Below, in pieces: positions 1 through 8,356 of a stretch of 64,000 nt of DNA. Both the position numbers and the translations under genes were made by a program. Source of the stretch: Chromobacterium phragmitis. Its GTDB lineage: Bacteria > Pseudomonadota > Gammaproteobacteria > Burkholderiales > Chromobacteriaceae. Each line of letters starts with the position of its first letter. Within the stretch, counting starts at the first letter, position 1. A model generated the notes under the pieces. The model was not told the origin of the DNA. It made no database searches and worked only from the letters and a program-made list of their open reading frames with translations. The stretch covers positions 1,612,001 to 1,676,000 of the forward strand of contig NZ_CP029495.1 of the NCBI RefSeq assembly GCF_003325475.1, given 5' to 3'.

Positions 1-1
1 C

Positions 2-319
2 GACGAAGGCAGCAAGATCGTGCTCAAACGCGGCAGGATCATCGCCGTGGAGTGCGACACCTTCCAGCTCGACTGCAAGACCTGGCAGGTCAACGCCAGC
101 GAACAAGCCAGCTTCACCACGCCCACGCTGAACGCCAGCGCGCAGTTCGTCGCCCAGGGCCAGATCAGCGGCAACGGCGGCCTGGCCATCCAGGGCGGCG
201 GCGGCGCCAAGGTCACCGGCAGCGTCAGCGCCAGCGGCGACGTGAAGGCCGGCGGCATCAGCCTGCAAGGCCACATCCACAACGGCGACTCCGGCGGCGT
301 CACCAGCCCGCCCAAGTAA
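2..319 (+). CDS. Phage baseplate spike protein (gpV / Mu gp45-like), C-terminal part
   Basis: This is the C-terminal part of a contractile-tail baseplate spike, the membrane-piercing needle tip. The reading frame is open from the left edge, so the gene starts outside the window. About 105 residues are visible: a beta-helical, Gly/Ser/Ala-rich repeat region ending in a HIH motif followed by Gly/Asp-rich residues. In P2 gpV and Mu gp45 the corresponding tip histidines bind an iron ion. A GTG lies in frame at 20 but is internal. The genes that follow (gp46, gp47, gp48 and fibre homologues) match the Mu late tail order. The spike fold is shared with VgrG of type VI secretion, but the neighbours argue for a phage or tailocin tail. 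Confidence 0.75.
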   Translation, partial: DEGSKIVLKRGRIIAVECDTFQLDCKTWQVNASEQASFTTPTLNASAQFVAQGQISGNGGLAIQGGGGAKVTGSVSASGDVKAGGISLQGHIHNGDSGGVTSPPK

Positions 320-378
320 GCCGCGCCACTGACCCCCGTCCCCTGATCCTCCAACCGCCAAACCCGGAAAATCACGCC

Positions 379-729
379 ATGGACCCACTATTGGACCCCA
401 TCACCGGCGACTACGCCGGCGGCTCCACCGACACCCTCGCCAACGCTGTCTACCTGCGCCTGATGACCCCGCTGGGCGGCTGGTGGGCCGACCCCACGCT
501 GGGCTCGCGCCTGCATGAGCTGTCCCGCAGCAAGGACAGCAGCCGCATCGACCTGTTGGCCTGCCAATACGCCGAGCAGGCGCTGCAGCCGCTGCTGCAG
601 GACGGCCGCGCCAGCCGCGTCCAGGTGTCGTCGCAACGGCAAGGCCCCGGCCGGCTGCTCCTGAACATCGAAGTCGCCGAAACCGGCGGCCACATCCGCC
701 ATTTCCAACACCAAGTGAGGATAGCCTGA
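379..729 (+). CDS. Phage baseplate protein, Mu gp46-like
   Basis: A 116-residue baseplate wedge component of a contractile phage tail. The N-terminus (DPLLDPITGDY) and the segment LMTPLGGWWADPTLGSRL are typical of the GP46 family, which takes the place that gp25/gpW holds in T4/P2-type baseplates. The ATG at 379 was chosen because it begins the conserved segment and follows a 59-bp gap after the spike gene; the longer upstream frame only overlaps the spike gene. The stop overlaps the next start (ATG at 729), indicating translational coupling. Confidence 0.82.
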   Translation: MDPLLDPITGDYAGGSTDTLANAVYLRLMTPLGGWWADPTLGSRLHELSRSKDSSRIDLLACQYAEQALQPLLQDGRASRVQVSSQRQGPGRLLLNIEVAETGGHIRHFQHQVRIA

Positions 730-1817
730 TGCCTCTGTCCACTCCCGATTTCGCCAGCATCCGCGACACGCTGCTGCGCGACCTGCAAAACCTGCGCGCC
801 GACGCCGACATCGCGCCGGACAGCGATTACTTCGTCCGCGCCAGTTCGGTCGCCAGCGCGGTGGAGGGCCTGTACCAGCACCAGAGCTGGATCGCCCGCC
901 AGATCTTCCCCGACACCGCCGACAGCGAATACCTGGAACAGCACGCCCGCTTGCGCGGCATCGTGCGCAAGCCGCCTACCGCGGCCAGCGGCACGCTGCG
1001 CATCTACGGCACCGCCGGCGCCGTCGTCACCGGCAGCCTGCAACTGCGGGTGGGCGAGCAACTGTACGCCACCCCGGCCGCCAATCCGGACGGCAGCCCG
1101 TATTCGGTCAGATTGGACGACAACAAGCTGGCGGAGCTGCCCGTCTTCGCCAGCCAGGCCGGCAGTGCCGCCAATCAGCCAGACAATCTGCCGGTGGAAC
1201 TGATGCAGGCGCCGTCCGGCGTCGGCGCCAAGGCGCTGCTGCTCAGCATGCGCAACGGTGTGGACGCGGAGGACGACGCGGCCTTGCTGGACCGGCTGCT
1301 GGAGCTGATCCGCCGCCCGCCGGCCGGCGGCAACAGGCACGACTACCGCCGCTGGGCGATGGAAGTGAAGGGCGTCTCCGCCGCCTACGTCTATCCGCTG
1401 CGCCGCGGCCTGGGCACCGTGGACGTGGTGATCACCGCCAACGGCGACCTGCCGTCGCAGGAAATCCTCGCCAATGTGCAGGCGCATATCGAAGACCTGC
1501 GCCCAGTCACCGCCAAGAGTTGCCTGGTGCTGGCGCCGACGCCGCGCCCGGTGGACATCGACGTCGCGCTCAATCTGGGCGGCGCGAACCTGGACGCGTT
1601 CACGCCGTTGCTGCAGCAAACGCTGCAGGCCTACTTCGCCGGCCTCGCCCCGGGCGAGCGGCTGGTCAAGAGCCGGATCGAGGCGCTGATCTCCGACCTG
1701 CCCGGCGTGCAGGACCGCCAGCTCAACTCGCCGGGCAGCAACGTCGATCCCGTCTCCGATCCGACCAAAGTGGAATGGCTGCGGCTGGGCAAACTGACAG
1801 TGGGGCCGCTGAAATGA
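729..1817 (+). CDS. Baseplate J / Mu gp47-like protein
   Basis: A 362-residue baseplate wedge protein of the baseplate J (gp47) family. It links baseplate hub and tail fibres in contractile tails. Recognised by the N-terminal pattern PDFASIRDTLLRDLQNL, the YLEQHARLRGI segment, the central GGNRHDYRRWAMEVKGVSAAYVYP segment (about residues 197-220), and the C-terminal DRQLNSP region. Length is normal for the family. The start overlaps the gp46 stop by one base and the stop overlaps the gp48 start by four, so gp46-gp47-gp48 form a tightly coupled unit. Confidence 0.88.
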   Translation: MPLSTPDFASIRDTLLRDLQNLRADADIAPDSDYFVRASSVASAVEGLYQHQSWIARQIFPDTADSEYLEQHARLRGIVRKPPTAASGTLRIYGTAGAVVTGSLQLRVGEQLYATPAANPDGSPYSVRLDDNKLAELPVFASQAGSAANQPDNLPVELMQAPSGVGAKALLLSMRNGVDAEDDAALLDRLLELIRRPPAGGNRHDYRRWAMEVKGVSAAYVYPLRRGLGTVDVVITANGDLPSQEILANVQAHIEDLRPVTAKSCLVLAPTPRPVDIDVALNLGGANLDAFTPLLQQTLQAYFAGLAPGERLVKSRIEALISDLPGVQDRQLNSPGSNVDPVSDPTKVEWLRLGKLTVGPLK

Positions 1818-2392
1818 CGCCGCAACCGCCCTATCAAGACCTGCTGACCCGGCTGCTGCCGCCGGTCAGCTACCGCCCGGACGGTCCTCGCTTGCAAGCC
1901 GAACTGGCCAGCGAAGGCGCGGCGCTGGACCGCGTGCAGAACTCCGCCCGCCAGCTGGTCGGCGCCGTCACCCCGCAGCAAGCCGAAGCGATGCTGCCTG
2001 ACTGGGAACGAATATGCGGCCTGACGCCGCAGTCCGACGCCACCTACCAGCAGCGTCGGCAAGCGGTGCTGGCCAAGCTGGCCGAAACCGGCGGCCTGTC
2101 CATCCCCTACTTCACCCGGCTGGCTGCCGGCCTGGGCTACAAACTCCAGATTGACGAGTTGCAGCCTTTCCGCGCCGGCGTCAACCGCGCCGGCCAGCCG
2201 CTGTGGAGCGAGGACATCCCCTGGGTGTGGCGCGTCACCGCCTTCGGCAGCAAGGTCCGCCCCTACCAGTTCCGCGCCGGCCAGTCGCTGGCGGGCGAAC
2301 GATTGTGCGCCTTCGGCGACCCCAGGCTGGAAGAGCTGTTCAACGACCTCAAGCCGGCCCATACCTTCGTCTACTTCGCCTACCAGCCGTAA
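1814..2392 (+). CDS. Phage tail protein, Mu gp48 / YmfQ-like (DUF2313)
   Basis: A 192-residue protein of the YmfQ/DUF2313 family, the Mu gp48 position, thought to connect the baseplate to tail fibres. The N-terminal PPYQDLLTRLLPP, the segment LPDWERICGL and the RRQAVLAKLAETGGLSIPYF stretch (about residues 79-98) are the family hallmarks. The ATG at 1814 overlaps the end of gp47 (ATGA). The next gene follows after a 103-bp gap with its own ribosome site. Confidence 0.85.
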   Translation: MTPQPPYQDLLTRLLPPVSYRPDGPRLQAELASEGAALDRVQNSARQLVGAVTPQQAEAMLPDWERICGLTPQSDATYQQRRQAVLAKLAETGGLSIPYFTRLAAGLGYKLQIDELQPFRAGVNRAGQPLWSEDIPWVWRVTAFGSKVRPYQFRAGQSLAGERLCAFGDPRLEELFNDLKPAHTFVYFAYQP

Positions 2393-2495
2393 CCGCCTTC
2401 AACCCCGCGCCACCCGCACACGTCCTCCCGTATTCCCCCCCGTCGACGCCGATTCCCATCGGCGCCTCCGTCCCATCCTTTTCCAGGAGCGCTTC

Positions 2496-4343
2496 ATGCA
2501 AGACCAGATCAAGCCCGTTCCCACGCCGGACCAGAAGTTCCACGACGGCAATCCCGCCACCGGCGAGCTGGGCACCATCGTCTCCGCCGACTGGCTGAAC
2601 ACGGTGCAGTCCGCCCTCCAGACCACCCAGCAGGAACTGCTGTCCGTGATCGGCAGCAACAACGGCCAGCAAGCCGATCCGGCGCGCCAGGATCAGCTGC
2701 TGCAGGCGATCAAGCAGCTGGCCTGGGGCGGCAATGCCAAGCCGACTACCCTGGCGGGCTACGGCATCGCCGATGGCCTGACCCTGCGGCCGCAGTTGGG
2801 CGACAAGGTCGACTTGAACAACATCGCCGACGATGGCCTGTATCACAACCCACGCAATGCCTACGCCGCCAACGGCGCAAACTACCCAGTACCGTACGCC
2901 GGCCTGCTGTTCGTCTTTGCCGATGGCGCGATGGTCTATCAACAGTACCAGTGCTACAACAACGCCGGTTGCTGGTACCGCTGCCGCTATTTAGGCAACT
3001 GGAGCCAATGGCAGAAGCTGGCGGACGCCGCCACCACGCTGGCCGGCTACGGCATCACCGACGGCGCGACCAAGGCCGAGCTGAAGGCCGCGGTGGACGG
3101 GCTGGTCAGCGGCGCGCCGGGCGCCCTGAACACGCTGCAGGAACTGGCGGCGGCGCTGGGCAACGACAACAACTTCGCCACCACCATCACCAACAAACTG
3201 GCCGGCAAGGCCGACAAGTCCAGCTCGCTGGCCGGCTACGGCATCAACACGCTGGCACTGTCCACCGCCCAGACCGCGCAAATCATCAAAACCACGCCCA
3301 ACGTCTACGACGGCAATATCTATACCAACGGCACCTTGGAACTGCGATCCACCGGCACCGACTTTCCCTCAATCGGCTTGCACCGGCCCGGCAATACTGC
3401 CGTTGCCTTGGTACATAAAGGTCATGGGAATGACTTATTGGTACTAAAAGAAAACTCCGGCGAGGAATACCGCGTCTGGCACTCTGGTAATGACAACTCC
3501 ATCATCAAGCGTCGCCGCACCCAGCTTCATGCCGATGACAAGACCTCCCTCGATACGTCGATTACCGCTGGAGAAATGGGCTTCAACTACGGTACATCAA
3601 GCAACGTTACGGGACCCTACATCGCGTTCGGCGGATTGGGGGATGTCAATGGCAATCTAAACTACTCTTGTCAACTGACTGCGGACTATAGCAGCGGTTA
3701 CGTGATGCGCTTTCGCACTCGCAACGATGACGCCAACCGCTGGAATCCTTGGCACACTCTAGTTCATGAAGATAGCTCCGTATTACTAGCAAAAGCCGAC
3801 AAAGCCTCCACACTAGCCGGCTATGGCATCACTGACGCGGCCAGCAGAAATGAATTGAATGCCGCGGTTGACGGCGTAATCTCCCCAAGAAATACCCTGT
3901 TAACCACAGCGCGAACCACCGCCATCGTCAAAACCACACCCAACCAATATGACCAAAATATTTACGCCAGCGGCACCATGATGCTGCAGTCAACGGGAGA
4001 TGATTTTCCATCGCTCGGCCTGCACCGTCCAGGAAAATCAGCCGTAGCGCTGGTTCACAAGAATTACGGCTCCGAAACCTTAGTACTCAAGGAAGCCTCT
4101 GGCGCAGAATATCGTGTTTGGCACTCCGGAAACTTCAATCCCGGCTCCTCCTTGGTACAAGATATCCGATTGGGTGCCCTGGAAGGCGTCAGGATCTGGA
4201 ATGGACCTGGTTACTCCGACACTGCTGGGTATGTCATAACAGGCGTGGTCAATGACAACACCGACGCCTTCCCTGACGTAGCACAGCGCCGCCCATTGCA
4301 AAAACAGATTAACGGCACTTGGTATACCATTTCCTCTATCTAA
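2496..4343 (+). CDS. Phage tail fibre protein (first fibre)
   Basis: A 615-residue receptor-binding tail fibre. The start ATG at 2496 follows an AGGAG-like site at 2484-2489. The N-terminal ~90 residues form a baseplate-attachment module that is repeated in the second fibre gene (5196). Repeated TLAGYGI(A/T)DG shaft motifs follow at several places. The distal part contains two copies of a ~78-residue module ending in EYRVWHSGN, at about 3250-3492 and 3898-4132. Base composition falls clearly after about 3400, so the distal part looks like an imported host-range cassette. The assembly gene follows directly. Confidence 0.85.
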   Translation: MQDQIKPVPTPDQKFHDGNPATGELGTIVSADWLNTVQSALQTTQQELLSVIGSNNGQQADPARQDQLLQAIKQLAWGGNAKPTTLAGYGIADGLTLRPQLGDKVDLNNIADDGLYHNPRNAYAANGANYPVPYAGLLFVFADGAMVYQQYQCYNNAGCWYRCRYLGNWSQWQKLADAATTLAGYGITDGATKAELKAAVDGLVSGAPGALNTLQELAAALGNDNNFATTITNKLAGKADKSSSLAGYGINTLALSTAQTAQIIKTTPNVYDGNIYTNGTLELRSTGTDFPSIGLHRPGNTAVALVHKGHGNDLLVLKENSGEEYRVWHSGNDNSIIKRRRTQLHADDKTSLDTSITAGEMGFNYGTSSNVTGPYIAFGGLGDVNGNLNYSCQLTADYSSGYVMRFRTRNDDANRWNPWHTLVHEDSSVLLAKADKASTLAGYGITDAASRNELNAAVDGVISPRNTLLTTARTTAIVKTTPNQYDQNIYASGTMMLQSTGDDFPSLGLHRPGKSAVALVHKNYGSETLVLKEASGAEYRVWHSGNFNPGSSLVQDIRLGALEGVRIWNGPGYSDTAGYVITGVVNDNTDAFPDVAQRRPLQKQINGTWYTISSI

Positions 4344-4353
4344 GGCGATTCCC

Positions 4354-5019
4354 ATGAGACAGCTACTTAACCTGAAACAATATATCCCTGACAATGCGAT
4401 GCCGAATACGCTGTATCTTCGTGATGGCAATGGGGAAGACTGGTATGTATCCCAAAAGAAATTTTTCCCCAACTCGCTGAAAATAGTTTATGAGGCCGAT
4501 GGTTCCATTCGCTCTTTAGCGCAGGATATTTCAACGCTCTGGCCTTGTGGGGCATCCCTGGTTGAGCTGGATGTCAACGATGTGCCTGCAGACTTACAGG
4601 AGCGCCAATTTGATTATCGTTATATCGATGGCAAGATTGTAGAAAGATCGCTGCAAGAAATATCCACCCGAGAGGCTGCCGCAATAGACAACATTGCTGC
4701 CCAGCTGTACAACGACTTGTCGCGATTCGACCAAGAGTACCAAATACGCGAAGTTGAGGCTAAAGAGCTGAAACAGTCCGGCTATAAGGCTACACCCGGA
4801 AACTATATGGCAGCATATATCCAGACAAGTGGCAAAAGCATACCGGATGCGTGCGAAACAGTACTGTCGAATGCCCAGACACTGCGCATACAAAAGGAAC
4901 AACTAGCAACGGAACGAATGAAGAAGCTGGAACTATTCAAACAAACTACACTTCAGGATGTAAAAAAACTCTCACTGGAAATCATATCCAATCTCAAAAA
5001 GATCGCTAGTGGATCTTAA
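4354..5019 (+). CDS. Probable tail fibre assembly protein
   Basis: A 221-residue protein placed 10 bp after the first fibre, in the position of Mu gp50 (gene U) fibre-assembly chaperones. The N-terminal half resembles fibre-assembly proteins (DGSIRSLAQDISTLWP, then a VPADL segment near residue 75). The C-terminal half is helical and charged (KEQLATERMKKLELF). The gene is AT-rich with codon use unlike the GC-rich tail genes upstream, matching the distal fibre, so fibre tip and chaperone probably came in together. Family assignment is from context plus weak motif similarity. Confidence 0.6.
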   Translation: MRQLLNLKQYIPDNAMPNTLYLRDGNGEDWYVSQKKFFPNSLKIVYEADGSIRSLAQDISTLWPCGASLVELDVNDVPADLQERQFDYRYIDGKIVERSLQEISTREAAAIDNIAAQLYNDLSRFDQEYQIREVEAKELKQSGYKATPGNYMAAYIQTSGKSIPDACETVLSNAQTLRIQKEQLATERMKKLELFKQTTLQDVKKLSLEIISNLKKIASGS

Positions 5020-5033
5020 ACCGTAGAGTCTAG

Positions 5034-5064
5034 AAACAGCCACTCCGAATTGGAGTGGCTGTTT
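5034..5064 (+). terminator. Hairpin terminator after fibre-assembly gene
   Basis: Perfect 13-bp inverted repeat (AAACAGCCACTCC at 5034-5046 and its complement at 5052-5064) with a 5-base loop, starting 15 bases after the stop codon. The arms end in TTT followed by CCC, so it may terminate in both directions. It separates the first fibre cassette from the second fibre gene. Confidence 0.8.
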
Positions 5065-5195
5065 CCCTTTAGCACTGACATCCGTCCACTGAGCCCCCAC
5101 CTTCGCTTCCCGCACAATCAACGTCATTCCGAATCAGCGACATCAGTCATCGGCCCCAGCGGCCGATTTCTCTTTACCTGCGGGAGGCGCCCCAC

Positions 5196-6155
5196 ATGCA
5201 AAACCAGCTCAAACCCATCAACAGCTCGGACGGCCAGTTTCAGGATGGCAACCCTTATACCGGCGCGCTCGGCACCGTGGTCACTTCCGAGTGGCTGAAC
5301 GGCGTGCAATCGGCGGTTCAATCCACGCAGCGCGAATTGCTGAAGCTGTTGCAAGACAGCAAACAGGAAATCGACTCCAGCCGCGATGACCAATTGCTGC
5401 AAGCGGTACGCAGCATCGCCTGGGGCGGCAGCAGCAAGCCAACCACGCTGGCCGGCTACGGCATCGCCGACGGCGCCAGCAAGACCGATCTGCAAAAAGC
5501 AATCAATGATCTGGTGGCCGGCGCGCCGGGCGCGCTGAACACGCTGCAGGAACTGGCGGCGGCATTGGGCAACGACGCCAACTACGCAGCCTCGATTACC
5601 AAGCAATTGTCGAATAAGGCCGACAAGGCCACCACGCTGGCTGGCTACGGGATTGCTGACGGCGCAACCTCGACTCAGGTCAACGCCGCCGCGCCGGCCG
5701 GCATGGTGGCCTACTTCGCGATGAAAGACGCGCCTGCCGGCTGGCTGATCGCCGACGGGCGGCCCGTTGCGCGCAAGGATTACCCGGCGCTGTTCGCCGC
5801 GATCGGCGGCCTCTATGGAAATGGCGATGGCTCGACGACATTTGGATTGCCCAACCTGTGCGGAGAATTCATCCGCGGCTGGGATATTGGTCGCGGCGTA
5901 GATGCCGGTCGAGCCATAGGTAGCGCCCAAACCAGCAGTTTCCAATCTCATAATCACATCGTGGTCACCCAGGAAGTTTTTAATCCCACTACGGCATTCA
6001 CCATCAATGATAACTCCGGTGATGGAATCACATCCGCAGACAACTCTGGTCCAGGAGTCAGCAATCTTCGACTGGATCGCTATTTCACACAGAGTTCTGG
6101 GGGAAATGAAACCCGCCCCCGCAACGTCGCCCTGCTCGCCTGCATCAAATGCTGA
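5196..6155 (+). CDS. Phage tail fibre with tail-collar domain (second fibre)
   Basis: A 319-residue tail fibre. Start ATG at 5196 follows a GGGAGG site. The first ~90 residues are clearly homologous to the first fibre (DGNPxTGxLGT, WLNxVQSA, DDQLLQA, LAGYGIADG), as is the segment GAPGALNTLQELAAALGND (about residues 109-127). The C-terminal ~150 residues form a phage tail-collar domain (AYFAMKDAPAGWLIADG, then GDGSTTFGLPNL and SHNH), which often ends side tail fibres. It is the last phage gene before host genes and has no assembly gene of its own downstream. Two fibres sharing a base suggest alternative or dual receptor specificity. Confidence 0.85.
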   Translation: MQNQLKPINSSDGQFQDGNPYTGALGTVVTSEWLNGVQSAVQSTQRELLKLLQDSKQEIDSSRDDQLLQAVRSIAWGGSSKPTTLAGYGIADGASKTDLQKAINDLVAGAPGALNTLQELAAALGNDANYAASITKQLSNKADKATTLAGYGIADGATSTQVNAAAPAGMVAYFAMKDAPAGWLIADGRPVARKDYPALFAAIGGLYGNGDGSTTFGLPNLCGEFIRGWDIGRGVDAGRAIGSAQTSSFQSHNHIVVTQEVFNPTTAFTINDNSGDGITSADNSGPGVSNLRLDRYFTQSSGGNETRPRNVALLACIKC

Positions 6156-6170
6156 CGTGACCATCTGCGA

Positions 6171-6186
6171 CGTTCCACGTGAAACC
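6171..6186 (+). other. parS-like ParB-binding site 1
   Basis: CGTTCCACGTGAAACC matches the bacterial chromosomal parS consensus TGTTNCACGTGAAACA at every position except the two outermost bases. It lies between the last phage gene and the first host gene, and its right end forms part of the left arm of the following terminator hairpin. Confidence 0.7.
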
Positions 6187-6207
6187 GCGCCTCCCGGCGC
6201 GGTTTTT
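6183..6207. terminator. Bidirectional terminator between phage and host genes
   Basis: AACCGCGCC (6183-6191) pairs with GGCGCGGTT (6196-6204), loop TCCC, followed by a T run to 6207. It serves the second fibre gene on the plus strand; the converging EamA gene ends at 6214 on the minus strand. Its left arm overlaps parS-like site 1 by four bases. Confidence 0.75.
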
Positions 6208-6213
6208 CATGGC

Positions 6214-7104
6214 TCAGCGCAACACCACCAGCGCGGTGCCGGCGCAGCTGACCGCCGCGCCCAACCAGGCCAGAAGCGGCGGCGGATGGCGCAATACCAC
6301 CCACAGCATCGGCAGGATCAATACCGGGCTCAGCGCCGACAAAATGCCTACCGTCGCGACGTTCGCATGCTGCAAGGCCAGCATGATCAGCGTCATGCCC
6401 AGGCCCAGCGCCACCAGCCCATTGAGCGCGGTCTGGCCCAGCATCCGCGGCGTGTACGGGCCGCGGCTTTTCGCCAGGCGCCAGCCGCTGAGCCACAGCA
6501 GATAGTGCGCGCCGCAGCTGACGCCCATGCGCAGCGCCGACGCGGTCACCGGCTCCAGGCCGGCCGCCATCGCCGGCTTGGCGAAGAAGGTGCCCAACGC
6601 CTGACACAGCGCGGCGGCAAGGCCCAGCGCGACGCCGGCGGCCAGCTTGTCGTTGCGCTCCCACACGTGGGCGTCCACCTCGCGCCGGCCGAAGGCCACC
6701 GCCAGCAGCACGCCGCCGAACACCAGCAGGCTGCCCAGCAGCGCGCCCGCGCTCAGGCGTTCGGACAGGAACAGCACGCCCAGCAGCACCGAGAACACCG
6801 AGTGGGTGGCGAACAACAATCCGGTGCGGCGCGGCCCCAGCCGGTTCATCGACGCGAACATCACCGTGTCGCCCAGGAAAATCCCGGCCAGACCCGACAA
6901 CAACGCCGGCCACAATGCGGCCGCGCTGATGGAATGCCAGCCGCCGGTCAGCAGGCTGACGCCGCCCAGCGCCACGGTCAGCAGCGTCAGCCGCAACCGG
7001 GTGAAAGCGAAGGGGCCGAAATGGCGGGAAGGCGCGGCGCCGAGCAGTCCGCCCAACGCCCAGCAGCCGGCGGCGCCGACCGCGGCAAGGTCATACAGCA
7101 TCAT
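6214..7104 (-). CDS. EamA-family (DMT superfamily) transporter
   Basis: A 296-residue inner-membrane exporter of the drug/metabolite transporter superfamily, with about ten hydrophobic segments arranged as two EamA repeats. Typical features are the SGLAGIFLGDTVMFAS segment after the third helix and ATVGILSALSPVLILP in the second repeat. The substrate cannot be read from sequence. The start ATG at 7104 overlaps the stop of the upstream AlaX-like gene (ATGA), so the genes are co-translated. The annotation family is secure, the function is not. Confidence 0.85.
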   Translation of the reverse strand: MMLYDLAAVGAAGCWALGGLLGAAPSRHFGPFAFTRLRLTLLTVALGGVSLLTGGWHSISAAALWPALLSGLAGIFLGDTVMFASMNRLGPRRTGLLFATHSVFSVLLGVLFLSERLSAGALLGSLLVFGGVLLAVAFGRREVDAHVWERNDKLAAGVALGLAAALCQALGTFFAKPAMAAGLEPVTASALRMGVSCGAHYLLWLSGWRLAKSRGPYTPRMLGQTALNGLVALGLGMTLIMLALQHANVATVGILSALSPVLILPMLWVVLRHPPPLLAWLGAAVSCAGTALVVLR

Positions 7105-7745
7105 GCATCCAGTAAGTGAATTTCGATACGCTCTTTGTTCTTGCCGACATTGCGGCGTTTGAGCGCGATGCGCCCCACTTCGCCGCTGCGCTTGAGATGG
7201 GTGCCGCCGCAGGGCACGCGGGCGAAGCCGGGCAGCTCCCAGTAGCGGCGCTGCGCCGCCTCGTCGGAAAAGGCGCTGGCGATGGGCAGGTCGGCATCTA
7301 TCCAGCGCTGCGCTTCGGCGGCGATGCCGGACAGCCAGGGCGTGATCGGCATGTCCAGCGCGAAGTCTATCCGCGCCTTGTCCTCGGCGATGTGGGCGCC
7401 TATCTTCTCCACGCCGTCCACCAGGCGGCAAACCACCTCCAGCACCAACTCCGCGGCGAAATGCAGCCGCATCAGCCGATAGCGGCGCGGCCAGTCTATC
7501 TCCACCGTCACGGCGTCCCCGGCTCTCAAGCCATGGCCGGCCTCCAGCGAGTACGCGATATCCGCGCCCTGCTTCTCCGCCCGCCGCACCGGGCGGCCGG
7601 CGATGCGGCCGCCGTCGCTCTCCTGGCCGCCCGAAAAGGCGTAGAAGATGGTGTCCTCCAGCCATACCCGCTCGCCGTCCACCCGGCTGACGCGGGTAAG
7701 CAGCGAAACCTGGTAAGGATCATTCCAGAACTGCTTGCGCGTCAT
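7101..7745 (-). CDS. AlaX-type alanyl-tRNA editing protein
   Basis: A 214-residue free-standing editing domain related to the second domain of AlaRS, which hydrolyses mischarged Ser/Gly-tRNA(Ala). The N-terminal barrel contains TIFYAFSGGQESDGG, matching the TxFyPxgGGQpxDxG signature. The zinc-site half CGGTHLKRSGEVG is intact near residue 180. The other zinc motif, usually HxxxH, reads LHFAAELV here, with a glutamate in place of the second histidine. The gene overlaps the acetyltransferase upstream by 26 bases and the transporter downstream by 4, making a three-gene operon. Confidence 0.8.
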   Translation of the reverse strand: MTRKQFWNDPYQVSLLTRVSRVDGERVWLEDTIFYAFSGGQESDGGRIAGRPVRRAEKQGADIAYSLEAGHGLRAGDAVTVEIDWPRRYRLMRLHFAAELVLEVVCRLVDGVEKIGAHIAEDKARIDFALDMPITPWLSGIAAEAQRWIDADLPIASAFSDEAAQRRYWELPGFARVPCGGTHLKRSGEVGRIALKRRNVGKNKERIEIHLLDA

Positions 7746-8181
7746 CGCCCGCCGCCTTCCTCTGATATACGTCCTGATCCAGCCTCTCCATGATCCGCTC
7801 CGGCCGGTCCAGCGCGGTGAAGCCGTATTGCGCGTACAGGCCGTGGGCGTCGGCGGTGGCCAGCATCATCCGGCGCAGGCCGGCCAGGTCGGGATGGGAC
7901 AGGATGGCCGCCACCAGCCGCTTGCCCACGCCCTGGCCCTGCCAGGCATCCAGCACGAACACGTCGGCCAGATAGGCGAAAGTGGCGCGGTCGGTGATCG
8001 CGCGGCCGAAGCCGATCAGTTGGCCGTCGTCGGCATAGGCGCCGAAACACAGCGAATGCGCCAGCGAGCGCTCGAACACCTCGCGCGGCAGCCCGCGCGC
8101 CCAGTAGGACTGCCCGGACAGATATTGGTAAATCCGCTCGCGGTCCAGCCGCTCAGGGGCGCTGTCTATCGCAATGGCCAT
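7720..8181 (-). CDS. GNAT-family N-acetyltransferase
   Basis: A 153-residue single-domain acetyltransferase. The acetyl-CoA loop is seen as VLDAWQGQGVGKRLV (about residues 94-108; the QxQGxGK variant of Q/RxxGxG/A) after the beta-strand TFAYLADVFV. ATG at 8181 has an AAGGAGC ribosome site. First gene of the acetyltransferase-AlaX-EamA operon. Substrate unknown; proximity to an editing protein is suggestive but not diagnostic. Confidence 0.85.
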   Translation of the reverse strand: MAIAIDSAPERLDRERIYQYLSGQSYWARGLPREVFERSLAHSLCFGAYADDGQLIGFGRAITDRATFAYLADVFVLDAWQGQGVGKRLVAAILSHPDLAGLRRMMLATADAHGLYAQYGFTALDRPERIMERLDQDVYQRKAAGDDAQAVLE

Positions 8182-8356
8182 GTCCGCTCCTTATCGCGCA
8201 GAAAGTCTCAGCCTAAACAAAGCGCCGCCGCCAAACAAGCGTTTGGCATATAAACGGCAAGCAAATGATCAATTCGGTTGAATTTATGGCATTTTACTGC
8301 GATTTCCCGCGATCAACCCGGTTGCCAGCGCGTGCAAAAACTCGCAGGATAAGAGT

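Noticed and set aside
2..2392. Spike and baseplate genes as a type VI secretion locus
   Set aside because: gp46, gp47 and gp48 homologues and tail fibres follow in Mu order; no T6SS genes (tssB, tssC, clpV) are present.
6100..6260. Attachment site or tRNA at the phage border
   Set aside because: No tRNA fold or direct repeat could be found by eye; only the parS-like site and terminator are present.
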